DNA of 64,000 nt, from the NCBI RefSeq assembly GCF_000018605.1, contig NC_010003.1, positions 1,526,501 to 1,590,500 on the forward strand, given 5' to 3'. Source of the DNA: Petrotoga mobilis SJ95. Its GTDB lineage: Bacteria > Thermotogota > Thermotogae > Petrotogales > Petrotogaceae. Each line of letters starts with the position of its first letter. Positions within the stretch are counted from its first letter, which is position 1. Positions 25,755-36,160 of this stretch are shown piece by piece. The position numbers and the translations under genes are program-made. The notes below the pieces were generated by a model. That model was given only the letters and a program-made list of their open reading frames with translations, did not search any database and was not told where the DNA came from.

Positions 25755-27431
25755 TTATTGATTTAAAAGTAGATCTATATTCTCGAGTATTTGCTGCCTT
25801 TGATTAGATCTTTCTTCATCAAGGCTTTCTGTATTTAATGAATCTAAGGTACCTTTTATTGTTTCCAAATCTTGTCTTACAGATTCAATGTCACCTGTTG
25901 AATTATAATACTCTAAAATGTAGGAGTAAACAGTTGCATAATAGTCAAAAGCTACATTAGGATCGTCAGGTTTTACTTGATATAATCTTCCTATAATCTC
26001 TATGGAATCTGGATTCACTTCTCTTAATGCCACGAGAGAATTTTCCAAGGCTACATTCATTTGTTCTACATCGTTTGTTAATTCATTGTATTTGCTCTGA
26101 ATTTCTGGCTCTGTGAAGACTCCATAGGTACCTTGTAAATATGCAATTTCCCTTAAAGCAAATTCTTTTTGGGAGGCTTCGTTACGGAGATCTGTCGACT
26201 CGGCGGTGTCTTTGATTTGGGTATAATATTCAATTTGATTATTTATTTCATCGTTGCTATATCCTAGAAATTCTGGATAGGATTGAGCTATATTCAAATA
26301 GCTTTCAAAATCATTTTTTTGAGAAATTTTCATAGGAAGTAGATTTTCCACAGTGAAAATATAAGAGACATACCATTCTTCAGGTAACTCATTATCGTTT
26401 AATATAGCTTCACGGTACTTCTTTTCAACATTTGCTAAGTCTTCAAAAGATTGCGCATAATAAATATCGTATGCTATATCCAAGGGTTCGTATGAAATTA
26501 CAAAATCGTAGTTAGATATGTATGGCCCGTACCAATTGTTGATCTGATAATCCACATAACTAGCAGTCAATTGACTTTTTATATCTTCGTCTGCTAATAA
26601 CTCATCCGCTGTTTCATATATCTTTTTGTCTTCAACTCTCACTATTTCATATCCCAACGGAGAACTTAATGGACCGATTATTTCTCCAGGAGTTGAAGAG
26701 AGTGAAGCTTCAAATATATTTTCAGAAATATCTCCACGTTTTACCCATCCAACCAATCCACCAACTGATGCTGTTTGAGCGTCTACAGAGTTTTTTGAAG
26801 CTGCGTCAGTGAAAGAGATATTATTTTGCAATATCTCAGATTTAAGGTTATTGGCTGTACTTTCATCTACTGTTACAATTCTACTGATTTTAACTGTATC
26901 AAATTCGTTTTTGAAATTTTCTAGGTTATCCGAAACATAGGTTGATAGTTCTACTTCTGAGAAATTGGAAAAATAATTTCTTAATTCGTTAATTACCTCA
27001 TTTCTATACACTAGGCTGCTAACGAAACCACGAAAATATTCTTCTTTTTCAAAAAACATTAAGAAAATTTGCTTTGTGCTTTCATTTCCCATGTATTGAC
27101 TGTACATCTGATCTGTTTCTTGGGAAATTTTCGTTGCATCCAACGTTATCCCATTATCGTTTAAAAACTTTTCCATGGCTTTGTATTCCATTAAAACATC
27201 AGTTATACTTATTAGATCTAATGGTTTGTTAAAATACTGATCGTATTGGGGGTTTTGACTCAACATATTCAATAATGTATTGTGATACTCCCCCATCAAT
27301 TGATCCAATTCCAAAAAATAAGATTCGTGAATTTGTTCCCCATCCTGTGAAGTTAAATATGCCACTGATTCTGAGAATATTGATACAGAGAGAATTACTA
27401 GAATACCAAATACTACTAAAAGTTTTTTCAT
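25755..27431 (-). CDS. exported PpiC/SurA-type peptidyl-prolyl isomerase
   Basis: A predicted periplasmic folding factor (558 aa). The start is set at ATG 27431, preceded by GAGGAGGTC, which gives MKKLLVVFGILVILSVSIFS, a clear signal peptide. A SurA-N-like helical region follows, then a parvulin rotamase domain (about 178-280) containing SVGGLVGWVKRGD, PGEIIGPLSSPLGYEIVRVED. The C-terminal half (about 300-558) is helical, possibly TPR-like, and rich in Asn, Gln and Glu. It has its own terminator. A longer frame to 27527 only translates a dispersed repeat. Confidence 0.82.
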   Translation of the reverse strand: MKKLLVVFGILVILSVSIFSESVAYLTSQDGEQIHESYFLELDQLMGEYHNTLLNMLSQNPQYDQYFNKPLDLISITDVLMEYKAMEKFLNDNGITLDATKISQETDQMYSQYMGNESTKQIFLMFFEKEEYFRGFVSSLVYRNEVINELRNYFSNFSEVELSTYVSDNLENFKNEFDTVKISRIVTVDESTANNLKSEILQNNISFTDAASKNSVDAQTASVGGLVGWVKRGDISENIFEASLSSTPGEIIGPLSSPLGYEIVRVEDKKIYETADELLADEDIKSQLTASYVDYQINNWYGPYISNYDFVISYEPLDIAYDIYYAQSFEDLANVEKKYREAILNDNELPEEWYVSYIFTVENLLPMKISQKNDFESYLNIAQSYPEFLGYSNDEINNQIEYYTQIKDTAESTDLRNEASQKEFALREIAYLQGTYGVFTEPEIQSKYNELTNDVEQMNVALENSLVALREVNPDSIEIIGRLYQVKPDDPNVAFDYYATVYSYILEYYNSTGDIESVRQDLETIKGTLDSLNTESLDEERSNQRQQILENIDLLLNQ

Positions 27432-27494
27432 CTTGGACCTCCTCTGATTTGATAATTTTATACGATATACTGACTTCAAAAACTCTAAAACCTG

Positions 27495-27562
27495 TTTTAG
27501 CGCCCCTTCGCCCCGCAGCCCGCCCATAAGGAAAAGGATTTTTTTGCCCTTCCACCGATCCC
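27495..27562 (-). repeat. GC-rich dispersed repeat in the PpiC leader
   Basis: On the minus strand GGGCGGGCTGCGGGGCGAAG then GGGCGCTAAAA. This matches the block found before AHCY, rplY and osmC. A second GC-rich part with GGTGGGGATCGGTGGAAGGG lies just upstream. The remaining gap to the divergent gene at 27739 holds that gene's promoter and AT-rich sequence. Confidence 0.7.
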
Positions 27563-27642
27563 CACCAATAAGGAAAGGAATAGCAATACTTTCATGATAA
27601 CTGTTAATAATTAAAAGAAGCTTAAAAATTATGCTAGAAAAT

Positions 27643-27671
27643 TTGGCTGATTCTTTTATATGTGGTATAAT
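27643..27671 (+). promoter_or_regulatory. promoter of the 27739 gene
   Basis: The -35 box is TTGGCT (27643-27648), the spacer is 17 nt, and the -10 box is a TGn-extended TATAAT (27666-27671). Confidence 0.7.
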
Positions 27672-27738
27672 AGAATGAAAATTATATAACTTTCTAGTTA
27701 AGAGTAGATTAACCTACCTAAAGGAGGGAGGGATTGTA

Positions 27739-28074
27739 TTGATTCCATTAAAAGAGAAACTGATAATGAAAACTTTATACCACAAATTCAATGATCAACT
27801 GCCTCAATTAGAAACTGAAATTAGCTACAAAAGAGGAAACAAACATCTATTTTTTGTCTTATACGCTCTAAAATCTACTAGTGAAAAGTTATTATCTCAC
27901 GATCTAATAAAAAATGGAAATGAGCTTATTTTTACACTTGAGGCTGGAAAAGAAAAACATAACGTGAAATTAGAGACAAAAGAAAGTTATAAATCTTATT
28001 ATTTCGTATCTATAAACGACAATTTGAATATCGATGAATTTGTTCAAATAGAGCCTAAATTAATCAATGAATGA
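27739..28074 (+). CDS. small protein of unknown function
   Basis: A 111-residue, lysine- and glutamate-rich protein without membrane segments or recognisable motifs. The start is TTG at 27739, about 10 nt past AAGGAGGG, and a good promoter lies upstream, so it is very likely expressed. Alternating hydrophobic residues (ELIFTLEAGKEKHNVKLETK) suggest a small beta-rich fold. It converges on the GNAT gene and overlaps its 3' end by 11 nt. I cannot name a family. Confidence 0.75.
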   Translation: MIPLKEKLIMKTLYHKFNDQLPQLETEISYKRGNKHLFFVLYALKSTSEKLLSHDLIKNGNELIFTLEAGKEKHNVKLETKESYKSYYFVSINDNLNIDEFVQIEPKLINE

Positions 28075-28909
28075 TTCTTTCCATTTCTATTTGTTTTATA
28101 AATATAGAATAATTATTGTCAATTAAAGCTTTGTACAACGGATCATCTTCTGGAACTGAGACTAAAACAATTCTATCTTTTATTTCAAAAAGTTTAGATG
28201 AGATATCTTCAATTATTGCGTCGAAGGTGTAACCCTCTTCAACAGGGGAGGCATCGACTATGTAACAATTATCTTTGTTGAATCCCCACACAACATAGCC
28301 GCATTTCTTATTGTTGTCGGAGATGATTTCATAGTTGTATCTGTTTTCACTAAGTTTTATGGTTATAGGTTCTCTTTGCCAATTTGGTTTTCTCTTAAAT
28401 CTAAATTTTGCTTCTATTGCCATTTCATGGATTACATCTGAAGTAGTTTGTTCGTATTTGAAATGAGCATTTGATGAGTTATCTTTTTCTTTAAAAAAAG
28501 AAGCCAGCTCCCTTGTTGCCCTAAAACCATGCTTATTATAAAATCTTATAGACCTTAAATCACTTTGGGCAACTTCTAAGATTATTTTCTTTATCTCTTT
28601 CCATTTTAATGTTTCAATTGTTCGAAAGATGATTTCAGAAGCCAACCCTTTTCCTCTAAATTCTTCTTTTACTCCAAATGAGTCGATTCTTCCAACATCT
28701 TTTCGTATGGATATAATACTAAAACCTACAGGTATGCCGTCAGAAAGAGCTATAAAAGAATCTTCTATGGAAATAGAGTTTTCTTTCACATCTTTTTCAA
28801 AACTTTCCAAATTCCAATTCACTGGAAAAACATAGTCTTTAAATACTTCATTTACGAGCTCGATAACAACGCTCGTTGAAACATTTTTTAGTGATTCGTA
28901 AGTAATCAT
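28064..28909 (-). CDS. GNAT-family N-acetyltransferase
   Basis: An acetyl-CoA-dependent acetyltransferase of 281 residues. The coenzyme A-binding motif A is RGKGLASEIIFRTIE at about 80-95, preceded by VGRIDSFGVKEEF, and followed by a motif-B region SDLRSIRFYNKHGF. The C-terminal half (about 150-281) looks like a degenerate second GNAT-like domain. The acceptor is unknown. ATG 28909 is chosen because GGAGGGGGG directly precedes it; the frame further upstream has no better start. Confidence 0.85.
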   Translation of the reverse strand: MITYESLKNVSTSVVIELVNEVFKDYVFPVNWNLESFEKDVKENSISIEDSFIALSDGIPVGFSIISIRKDVGRIDSFGVKEEFRGKGLASEIIFRTIETLKWKEIKKIILEVAQSDLRSIRFYNKHGFRATRELASFFKEKDNSSNAHFKYEQTTSDVIHEMAIEAKFRFKRKPNWQREPITIKLSENRYNYEIISDNNKKCGYVVWGFNKDNCYIVDASPVEEGYTFDAIIEDISSKLFEIKDRIVLVSVPEDDPLYKALIDNNYSIFIKQIEMERIIH

Positions 28910-29011
28910 CGTTCCCCCCTCCTTCCTTTTCACAGATCAAACCATACTATCCAATTTTACGAAATCTCTACTATGTACAATTCTAACATAAAAAAAGAAA
29001 AATATGAAAAA

Positions 29012-29033
29012 AAGCCACCCTGTAAGGTGGCTT
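29012..29033 (-). terminator. rho-independent terminator of pgk-tpi
   Basis: The stem AAGCCACC / GGTGGCTT begins at the pgk-tpi stop codon and is followed on the minus strand by a run of T residues. Confidence 0.85.
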
Positions 29034-30999
29034 ATTCGATGATTGATTTCATAATATTGGCAAGCTCTACAAATTCTTGTGTTAATGAGGCACCTCCAAC
29101 TAAACCGCCGTCTATATCTGGTTTACCAAAAAGGCCCAAATAATTGTTTGGTTTTATGCTTCCACCATAAAGTATTGTAGTTTTTTTAGCGAATTCTTCA
29201 TTGAAGATATCTTTCAAAAGGTCTCTGATAAACTTATGAACTTCTTGAGCTTGGTTGGGTGTTGCTACTTTGCCTGTTCCGATTGCCCATACGGGTTCGT
29301 AGGCGATTATGATCTTTTTTGATTCTTCTTCTGTTAAACCATAAAGAGCTTCTTTAATCTGTCTTTCTACAACGTTGAACGTTAAACCCTTTTCACGCTC
29401 TTCCAGCTGTTCACCTACACACAGTATGGGTTTTAAACCTGATGCTAATACCTTTTTGAGCTTCTTGTTTATGAGTTCATCGCTTTCTTGAAAGATGTGC
29501 CTTCTCTCGGAATGACCAAGAATTACATATTCTACTCCTATATCTTTCAACATATTAACTGAGATCTCGCCTGTGTAAGCACCTTTATCCTCGTAATAAA
29601 CATTTTGGGCACCTACTTTTATACTAGAAGTACTTGTGATATCCCTTACCTTTTCAAGAGCTGTGAAAGGCGGGCAAACAATAACTTCAAACTTATCTTG
29701 AGTTTTTATCTGTCCTATTAGTTTTGAGACAAATTCAGCTGCTTCCGCGTTTGTCTTGTTCATCTTCCAATTTCCAGCAAGAATGAATATTCTTTCATTC
29801 AGATTTTTTTTTTCGGATATTGAAGAGATACCTGGCAATTCTATACCTTCTAAAAACTCTAAAGAGGCTCCTCCACCAGTTGAAACGTGTGAAAATTCGC
29901 TAGCCAAACCGAATTTTTCTGCCGCAGCCGCAGAATCTCCTCCACCTATAATACTTATGCAACCTTTTTTAGTTACTTCTGCAATTGCCTTTGCTACTTC
30001 TTCGGTACCAAAAGCAAAATCATCTATTTCAAAAACTCCCATAGGACCGTTCCAAACGATCGTTTTGGAATCAGAAATTTTCTCTTTAAATAAAGATACG
30101 GTTTCAAGTCCTATATCTAAGCCCATCCAACCTTCGGGAATTCCATCATCTATTTTTACGGTTTTCTTTTCAACACCTGCTTCTATTTTTTGAGCGATAA
30201 CGGCATCAATAGGTAAAACAATCTCAACGCCTTTTGCTTTAGCATTTTCTAGAATTTCTTTTGCAACATCGAGTTTATCTTCCTCTACTAATGAAGAACC
30301 AACCTTTTTATCTAAAGCTTTTAAAAAAGTAAACATCATTGCTCCGCCGATTAAAATCTTATCGGCTTTATTTAACAAATTATTTATTACCCCTATTTTG
30401 TCGGATACTTTAGCACCACCCAGGATTACTACATACGGTTTTTCAGGGTTTTCAACGGCCTTTTGTAAAAATTCGATCTCTTTTTCCATCAAAAATCCTG
30501 CAACACTTGGTATATAGTCCGCGATTCCAACATTTGAAGCGTGTGCTCTATGAGCCGTTCCAAAAGCATCATTAACATGAAGATCAGCTAAAGAAGCCCA
30601 ATATTTTGCCAGTTCAGGATCGTTTTTTGTTTCACCTTTTTCAAATCTTGTATTTTCAAGAACTAATACTTCACCTTCTTTTAACTCTGAAACAGCTTCT
30701 TCAACTTTTGGTCCTCTGGTTTCATCTACAAAATAAACTTTATTATTTAATAGCTCACCTAATCTATCGGCTACGGGTTTTAGAGAAAATTGAGGGTCCT
30801 TTTCACCTTTGGGACGGCCTAAGTGAGATAGTAATATTACTTTTGCTCCTTTGTCTAAGGCGTATTGAATTGTGTCAAGAGCGGCTACGATTCTTGTTTC
30901 ATCGGTTATTTTTCCATCTTTTATAGGAACGTTGAAATCAACTCTCATTATGACTTTTTTGCCTTTAAGATCTACGTCTTTTATAGTTAATTTTTCCAT
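29032..30999 (-). CDS. pgk-tpiA: bifunctional phosphoglycerate kinase / triosephosphate isomerase
   Basis: A fusion of two glycolytic enzymes (655 aa), a hallmark of Thermotogota. Residues 1 to about 395 are [25 protein letters not shown] and the nucleotide loop GGGDSAA. Residues about 402-655 are [12 protein letters not shown] (catalytic Lys), VILGHSERR (His) and [12 protein letters not shown] (Glu). The start is ATG 30999, with GGGGGTG upstream; the longer frame runs into the gap terminator. The junction is encoded by an uninterrupted run of ten A residues (29804-29813 on the plus strand as T10). There a shift to either other frame meets a stop at once. Thermotoga makes both free PGK and the fusion. 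Confidence 0.97.
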   Translation of the reverse strand: MEKLTIKDVDLKGKKVIMRVDFNVPIKDGKITDETRIVAALDTIQYALDKGAKVILLSHLGRPKGEKDPQFSLKPVADRLGELLNNKVYFVDETRGPKVEEAVSELKEGEVLVLENTRFEKGETKNDPELAKYWASLADLHVNDAFGTAHRAHASNVGIADYIPSVAGFLMEKEIEFLQKAVENPEKPYVVILGGAKVSDKIGVINNLLNKADKILIGGAMMFTFLKALDKKVGSSLVEEDKLDVAKEILENAKAKGVEIVLPIDAVIAQKIEAGVEKKTVKIDDGIPEGWMGLDIGLETVSLFKEKISDSKTIVWNGPMGVFEIDDFAFGTEEVAKAIAEVTKKGCISIIGGGDSAAAAEKFGLASEFSHVSTGGGASLEFLEGIELPGISSISEKKNLNERIFILAGNWKMNKTNAEAAEFVSKLIGQIKTQDKFEVIVCPPFTALEKVRDITSTSSIKVGAQNVYYEDKGAYTGEISVNMLKDIGVEYVILGHSERRHIFQESDELINKKLKKVLASGLKPILCVGEQLEEREKGLTFNVVERQIKEALYGLTEEESKKIIIAYEPVWAIGTGKVATPNQAQEVHKFIRDLLKDIFNEEFAKKTTILYGGSIKPNNYLGLFGKPDIDGGLVGGASLTQEFVELANIMKSIIE

Positions 31000-31036
31000 A
31001 TTGACACCCCCTATATTCACATTTCTTTTAAAGAAA

Positions 31037-31058
31037 AAGGGGATTAAATCCCCTCTTT
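31037..31058 (-). terminator. intercistronic terminator between gap and pgk-tpi
   Basis: The perfect stem GGGGATT / AATCCCC with a 1-nt centre (in practice a 3-5 nt loop) is followed on the minus strand by TTTTTC. It should lower pgk-tpi expression relative to gap. Confidence 0.75.
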
Positions 31059-31068
31059 TTGATTGCAA

Positions 31069-32073
<1,005 letters not shown>

Positions 32074-32171
32074 TTATAAAACACCTCCTGTTAAATTGTT
32101 TGTTATTTTTTTCTCTTACTTTTATTGTACACATGAAATTATGCATTTTTGAAAAGAAAAAGTTAATTTTT

Positions 32172-32558
32172 TTAAGCCCCAAAGTTAGGCAGAGTTCCTA
32201 AGAATTTTTGTGAAATCTCGTTAGTTTTTTCCTCTTTAAGTTTGCTAGCCTTTTCTATCGCTTCATTTGAAGCAGCTATTATAAGATCTTTTAAGGTGTC
32301 TATATCTTCATCTTCAACTTCTTCAGATATAACTATATCTTTTATTCTCATATCGCATGTTGCCACAACCTTTACTACACCCCCGCCTGCGGTGGCTTCT
32401 ACTTCAACGTTGGATAACTCTTCATCCAGCTTATCTAGTTCTTCTTGCATTTCAACTTGTGCCCTTTGCGCTTCTTGAAGCATTTTGTTCATATCGGTTT
32501 TGCTGCCGGTCTTTTTAGAAAGAGATCTTCCACCTAAACTTTTCATTTTTTTGGCCAT
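32172..32558 (-). CDS. YbaB/EbfC-family nucleoid-associated protein
   Basis: A 128-residue DNA-binding protein. The core reads MNKMLQEAQRAQVEMQEELDKLDEELSNVEVEATAGGGVVKV, the standard YbaB/EbfC helix-plus-strand signature. It forms dimers that bind DNA and is often encoded with recombination genes, here instead next to a VWA protein. The N-terminal extension of about 20 basic residues (KKMKSLGGRSLSKKTGSK) is longer than usual and could add DNA contacts. GGAGGAAT precedes ATG 32558. Confidence 0.92.
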   Translation of the reverse strand: MAKKMKSLGGRSLSKKTGSKTDMNKMLQEAQRAQVEMQEELDKLDEELSNVEVEATAGGGVVKVVATCDMRIKDIVISEEVEDEDIDTLKDLIIAASNEAIEKASKLKEEKTNEISQKFLGTLPNFGA

Positions 32559-32576
32559 AAATATTCCTCCTAACGG

Positions 32577-33761
32577 TTAGCTGATAATTGCAATACTGTT
32601 CTTTCCATAATATTCTATCACATTATTTATAAAATCGGGGTTGTGTTTTTTTGACAAGATAAAGAGGATCCTCCTTTGTACATTTGGTACTTCAACCCAA
32701 CCGTCTGTGAATATGATTATGCCTTCTGGTCTTAAATTTTCCTCAACGTAATCAACTGCGGGTTGCATGTCAGTTGACCCTTTACCTTTTAAAACTAGTT
32801 CCTTCCAGCTCCCTTTGTGATAGGTCATAATATTTTGGATATGACTGTCTGCTTGAATTAGGGTTACTTTTCCACCGAGAGATTTTGCAATATTTTCTAT
32901 TTCACTGAAAAAAGCATTGTATTCTTCTTCTATAATTGAACCACTTGTATCGATGATTATTGCAATATTTGGTCCCATTTTTGATCTCCAACCTGGTTGA
33001 TCCTCATATCTTCTATTTGGTCTCATTAGGGTCCTATATTTTTCAACGATAATAGAACTACCAAAAAATCTTCTTAACATTGTTTCCCAGTTAAAGAAAG
33101 GTTTTGTTACCATAAGAGAAACTGCTAATTCTATACCATCGGGAAGATTGTCTTTGCTTTTGTCGTAAGCTTTTGTAACAAACTCACTTACGATATCAAA
33201 AGCCATTTCTTCTGGAATATCTGATGAAAAGTCGTGTGAGTCAAGATTGTTCTCTCTTTTTTCTAATATCTCTTCTATATCGATCATCTTGTTTTTTTCC
33301 AACAAATCCATTGCGTATCTATAGTATTCTTCTGCCGTTTTATTTAAGAGGTTCATGGGAGCGGTAACAAAAAAGAATTCGTTGTCTGGGGCATGTCCTT
33401 CGGCTACCATTACATCTAAAGGTTCTGCAAATACATCTAATTCTCTGATATACTGGTTTACCGCTGCGTCCATTGCTAAATCCCAAATACCTCTTTCCCT
33501 TTTGTTTTTAGGTTTTATGAATATATGTCCAAAAATTATATGGTAAATTTCGTGTTTTAAAATTCCTTTGGTTAATATTAAACCAATATTTTTTAAACGG
33601 TTTGGATTATACAACAATCTAAATTTCCCTTGAGCTGTTATTGAAACCTTTATAGTTCTTACTGAAGTGGTTGGCATTGAATCAAAATTCATCCTCAAGT
33701 AAGAAAAAAATAAGCTTTCTTTTTCCAGTTCAATCCAAGCCTTTTGAAGTATATCATCCAT
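32577..33761 (-). CDS. VWA-like domain protein (DUF2201 type)
   Basis: A 394-residue protein with a putative metallopeptidase-like N-terminal region (HEIYH at 70-74, followed by GHIF) and a C-terminal von Willebrand A-like domain with the MIDAS-type DTSGSI. This is the DUF2201/VWA-like pattern. Such proteins are usually paired with a MoxR-type AAA+ ATPase, as here: the ATPase gene ends 1 nt upstream. By analogy the pair may remodel or load metal into another protein, but the client is unknown. Confidence 0.85.
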   Translation of the reverse strand: MDDILQKAWIELEKESLFFSYLRMNFDSMPTTSVRTIKVSITAQGKFRLLYNPNRLKNIGLILTKGILKHEIYHIIFGHIFIKPKNKRERGIWDLAMDAAVNQYIRELDVFAEPLDVMVAEGHAPDNEFFFVTAPMNLLNKTAEEYYRYAMDLLEKNKMIDIEEILEKRENNLDSHDFSSDIPEEMAFDIVSEFVTKAYDKSKDNLPDGIELAVSLMVTKPFFNWETMLRRFFGSSIIVEKYRTLMRPNRRYEDQPGWRSKMGPNIAIIIDTSGSIIEEEYNAFFSEIENIAKSLGGKVTLIQADSHIQNIMTYHKGSWKELVLKGKGSTDMQPAVDYVEENLRPEGIIIFTDGWVEVPNVQRRILFILSKKHNPDFINNVIEYYGKNSIAIIS

Positions 33762-33762
33762 T

Positions 33763-34845
33763 CTAAATTCCTTCCATCCAAGTGGAATCTCCTAGTTTAA
33801 TGGCAATTTCTTCCAAAAGTTTGTCGTAAAAGGCTTTTTTTAATCCTTTATTTTTTTCTACCATTTCGTTTAGAAATCTTAATACGGAGAACATAGCATC
33901 CTTAGGTATGACCTCACTTATGATCTTTACATTTTCTGCGATTGTTTTTTGATCGCCATCAGATAATAATTGTTCCATTTCTTCTTCATTTAATGATTCA
34001 AAATAATTATTTATTCTCAAAATAAGACTTACTTTTTCTTCATTGGTCAATTTCTCGATTCTTTCAAGATTTTTGCCCTCGATTAGTAAATCTTTTGGGT
34101 TTGGTAGTTCAACTTTATTTTCCAAATGAGATAAAAACGATCTAGCTGCTTCGGATCCAACTATTGAGGCAGCAATGACGTAACCATATTTTTTCATATC
34201 ATCTTCAGATAAATTAGATAAAACGTTGGATAATTTATACCAACTTCTGGGACTGGGTCTTAAATTGAGTCTCATCGATACAATATTATCGGAAGAAAGA
34301 TATTCAGGATATTCTTTGATAAAAGAAATAACTTCACCTTTTACTTGCTCTTGATTAGACCAGTTTACCCAATCGTCAACATCAGGAGACAATTCTAAAT
34401 GAAAAAATCTCGACATGAAGGCAGGATCGGTTATCAAATCTACTTGATCGTACTCTTCATCGGGAGGATTGGCGGCTCCCATGATCCATGCTCCAGCGGG
34501 TAATATGTGATTATGTATTCTTCTGTCTATTAATAATTGCATGATAGCATTTCTTATCGATCTGTGTGCCCTGTTTATTTCATCGATCATTATTATTACT
34601 TCATCTTTATTAGGCCACCAGTCAGGTTTTAAAAAGACCGTTTTTTCTGCGTCCCTAGAAGGGAGTCCAATTAGATCTCCGGGTTCCATCTGAGAGATGA
34701 TCAATATGATCAATTCTCTTCCAGTCTCTTGAGCTATTTCTTTAGCTATATCCGTTTTACCGACACCAAAATGCCCCCATAAGAGAGGTATTTCTCCAGA
34801 AGCCATTATTTTTTTTGATAGGTATTTTACCGTTGATGGTTTCAA
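33763..34845 (-). CDS. MoxR-type AAA+ ATPase
   Basis: A AAA+ ATPase (360 aa). Walker A is WGHFGVGKTD with Lys30. Walker B/sensor segments are VIIMIDEINRA and WIMGAANPPDEEYDQ, followed by arginine-containing SRFFHLEL. It matches the MoxR group whose members act with VWA-domain partners, and the partner gene follows directly. The start is TTG 34845, with AAAGGAGAA upstream. Confidence 0.88.
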   Translation of the reverse strand: MKPSTVKYLSKKIMASGEIPLLWGHFGVGKTDIAKEIAQETGRELIILIISQMEPGDLIGLPSRDAEKTVFLKPDWWPNKDEVIIMIDEINRAHRSIRNAIMQLLIDRRIHNHILPAGAWIMGAANPPDEEYDQVDLITDPAFMSRFFHLELSPDVDDWVNWSNQEQVKGEVISFIKEYPEYLSSDNIVSMRLNLRPSPRSWYKLSNVLSNLSEDDMKKYGYVIAASIVGSEAARSFLSHLENKVELPNPKDLLIEGKNLERIEKLTNEEKVSLILRINNYFESLNEEEMEQLLSDGDQKTIAENVKIISEVIPKDAMFSVLRFLNEMVEKNKGLKKAFYDKLLEEIAIKLGDSTWMEGI

Positions 34846-34881
34846 TTGTTGTATTCTCCTTTCGTTGATAATGATTTAGAT

Positions 34882-36117
34882 TTAGGGCTTTTCTTTTTGA
34901 GGTATTGAGTATGATGAATCAGTTTTTATAATTAATGGATAAACTTGATTATTTGAATCTTTTACCTGCCCCGTACCTAAAATTTCCCCTGCAAGTAATA
35001 TTTCAAAAGAATAGATTATTTCTTGATCGTTAGTGCCGTAGATTTTTTGTTCAATTAGTACACCGTTAGGATTTATGATTCTTAAAAACAGATCATAATC
35101 CGGCCAATTGTCAACACATACTCCCAACATATAAATCTGATTGTTATAAACTTTTACTTCTTCAACACGAGAAAGTGATTTTATAGATAAAGTTTCAAAG
35201 TATTCAACTTCAATAGTGTCTTTTTGTTCAAGGTCTTTCGATATCTTCATTATAAAGCCTTTCCACTCTTGTTCGTTGAGTGTAGTAATGTATCCCCCTA
35301 TATATATGTTTCCTTCATTATCTTGGGTTATACTATTTGGATTTTCGTGAAAAGTTGTATAACCATATTCATCTGAAAATATTAATATTCCCTCTCTACT
35401 ATATTCTAATATTAATAAGTCGTTTTGTTTTTCTGGATTAGAATTAGACGTACCTGAGGCTATGATTCTGTTATTATCAATTACTAAATCAACGATTTTT
35501 TCTTCTCTATCCCTTCCATACATGTTTTCCCAAATTTTCTTTCCGGTAAGGTTTATTTCAGAGATGTACGCTTGACTGTTACCATTTGCTATTACCCATC
35601 CTCCAACGATGTAACTCCCAGAGGTATTCTTTATTGAGTTTAATGCTCCTTGAAAATTGATGACAAGAGACCAGTTCATTTCCCCCATATCAGATATATT
35701 TAAAATGTAAGGTTTCCCATTTTTTTGTCCCACTAGAGTGAAGGTATTATTGAAAAAAACAAAATCATTTATACTTACCTGACCGCTTTCTATGAACATT
35801 TCTTTTCTTATATTGCCTTCTTCGTCTATGAAATACAAATAGTACTGGTTCCCCTTAATAGCCAGTGAAACATATTCATTGTTGTTTGTTTGAATTGTTT
35901 TAGTTAGATACGTCCCATTTTCATCAATCTTTTTGAAAAAAGATTGACTGTTGGTTGAGTTGACTTCTTGCGTATTTGAAAGATACTGTATTAAAGGCTC
36001 CTTTTGGCTATCATAAGTGCTACTCAGAAAATCAACAGTATCATTGGTTTTTGAATTAGAGAGATATATTCCAGAAACGAAAAAAAAGATAGAAAGAGTA
36101 ATTATCGCAAAAAACAA
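34882..36117 (-). CDS. membrane-anchored beta-propeller-like protein
   Basis: An extracytoplasmic protein of about 411 residues with no assigned function. One hydrophobic N-terminal segment (FFAIITLSIFFFVSGIYL) is a membrane anchor or signal. The rest is built of repeated strands such as NTFTLVGQKNGKPYILNIS, YIVGGWVIANGNSQAYISEI and NIYIGGYITT, a pattern like PQQ/WD-type or SBBP-type propellers. The first canonical start, TTG 36117, has no ribosome binding site. The frame is open to ATT at 36130-36132, which is 7 nt from GGTG and gives ILKKILFFAII, a more typical signal start. Confidence 0.72.
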   Translation of the reverse strand: MFFAIITLSIFFFVSGIYLSNSKTNDTVDFLSSTYDSQKEPLIQYLSNTQEVNSTNSQSFFKKIDENGTYLTKTIQTNNNEYVSLAIKGNQYYLYFIDEEGNIRKEMFIESGQVSINDFVFFNNTFTLVGQKNGKPYILNISDMGEMNWSLVINFQGALNSIKNTSGSYIVGGWVIANGNSQAYISEINLTGKKIWENMYGRDREEKIVDLVIDNNRIIASGTSNSNPEKQNDLLILEYSREGILIFSDEYGYTTFHENPNSITQDNEGNIYIGGYITTLNEQEWKGFIMKISKDLEQKDTIEVEYFETLSIKSLSRVEEVKVYNNQIYMLGVCVDNWPDYDLFLRIINPNGVLIEQKIYGTNDQEIIYSFEILLAGEILGTGQVKDSNNQVYPLIIKTDSSYSIPQKEKP

Positions 36118-36160
36118 TATTTTCTTTAAAATGATATTTCACCGCTTTCATGCTAATAAG

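Noticed and set aside
27229-27555. Minus-strand 108-residue frame overlapping the PpiC-like gene
   Set aside because: It is an out-of-frame shadow of the PpiC gene plus repeat sequence, with no ribosome binding site.
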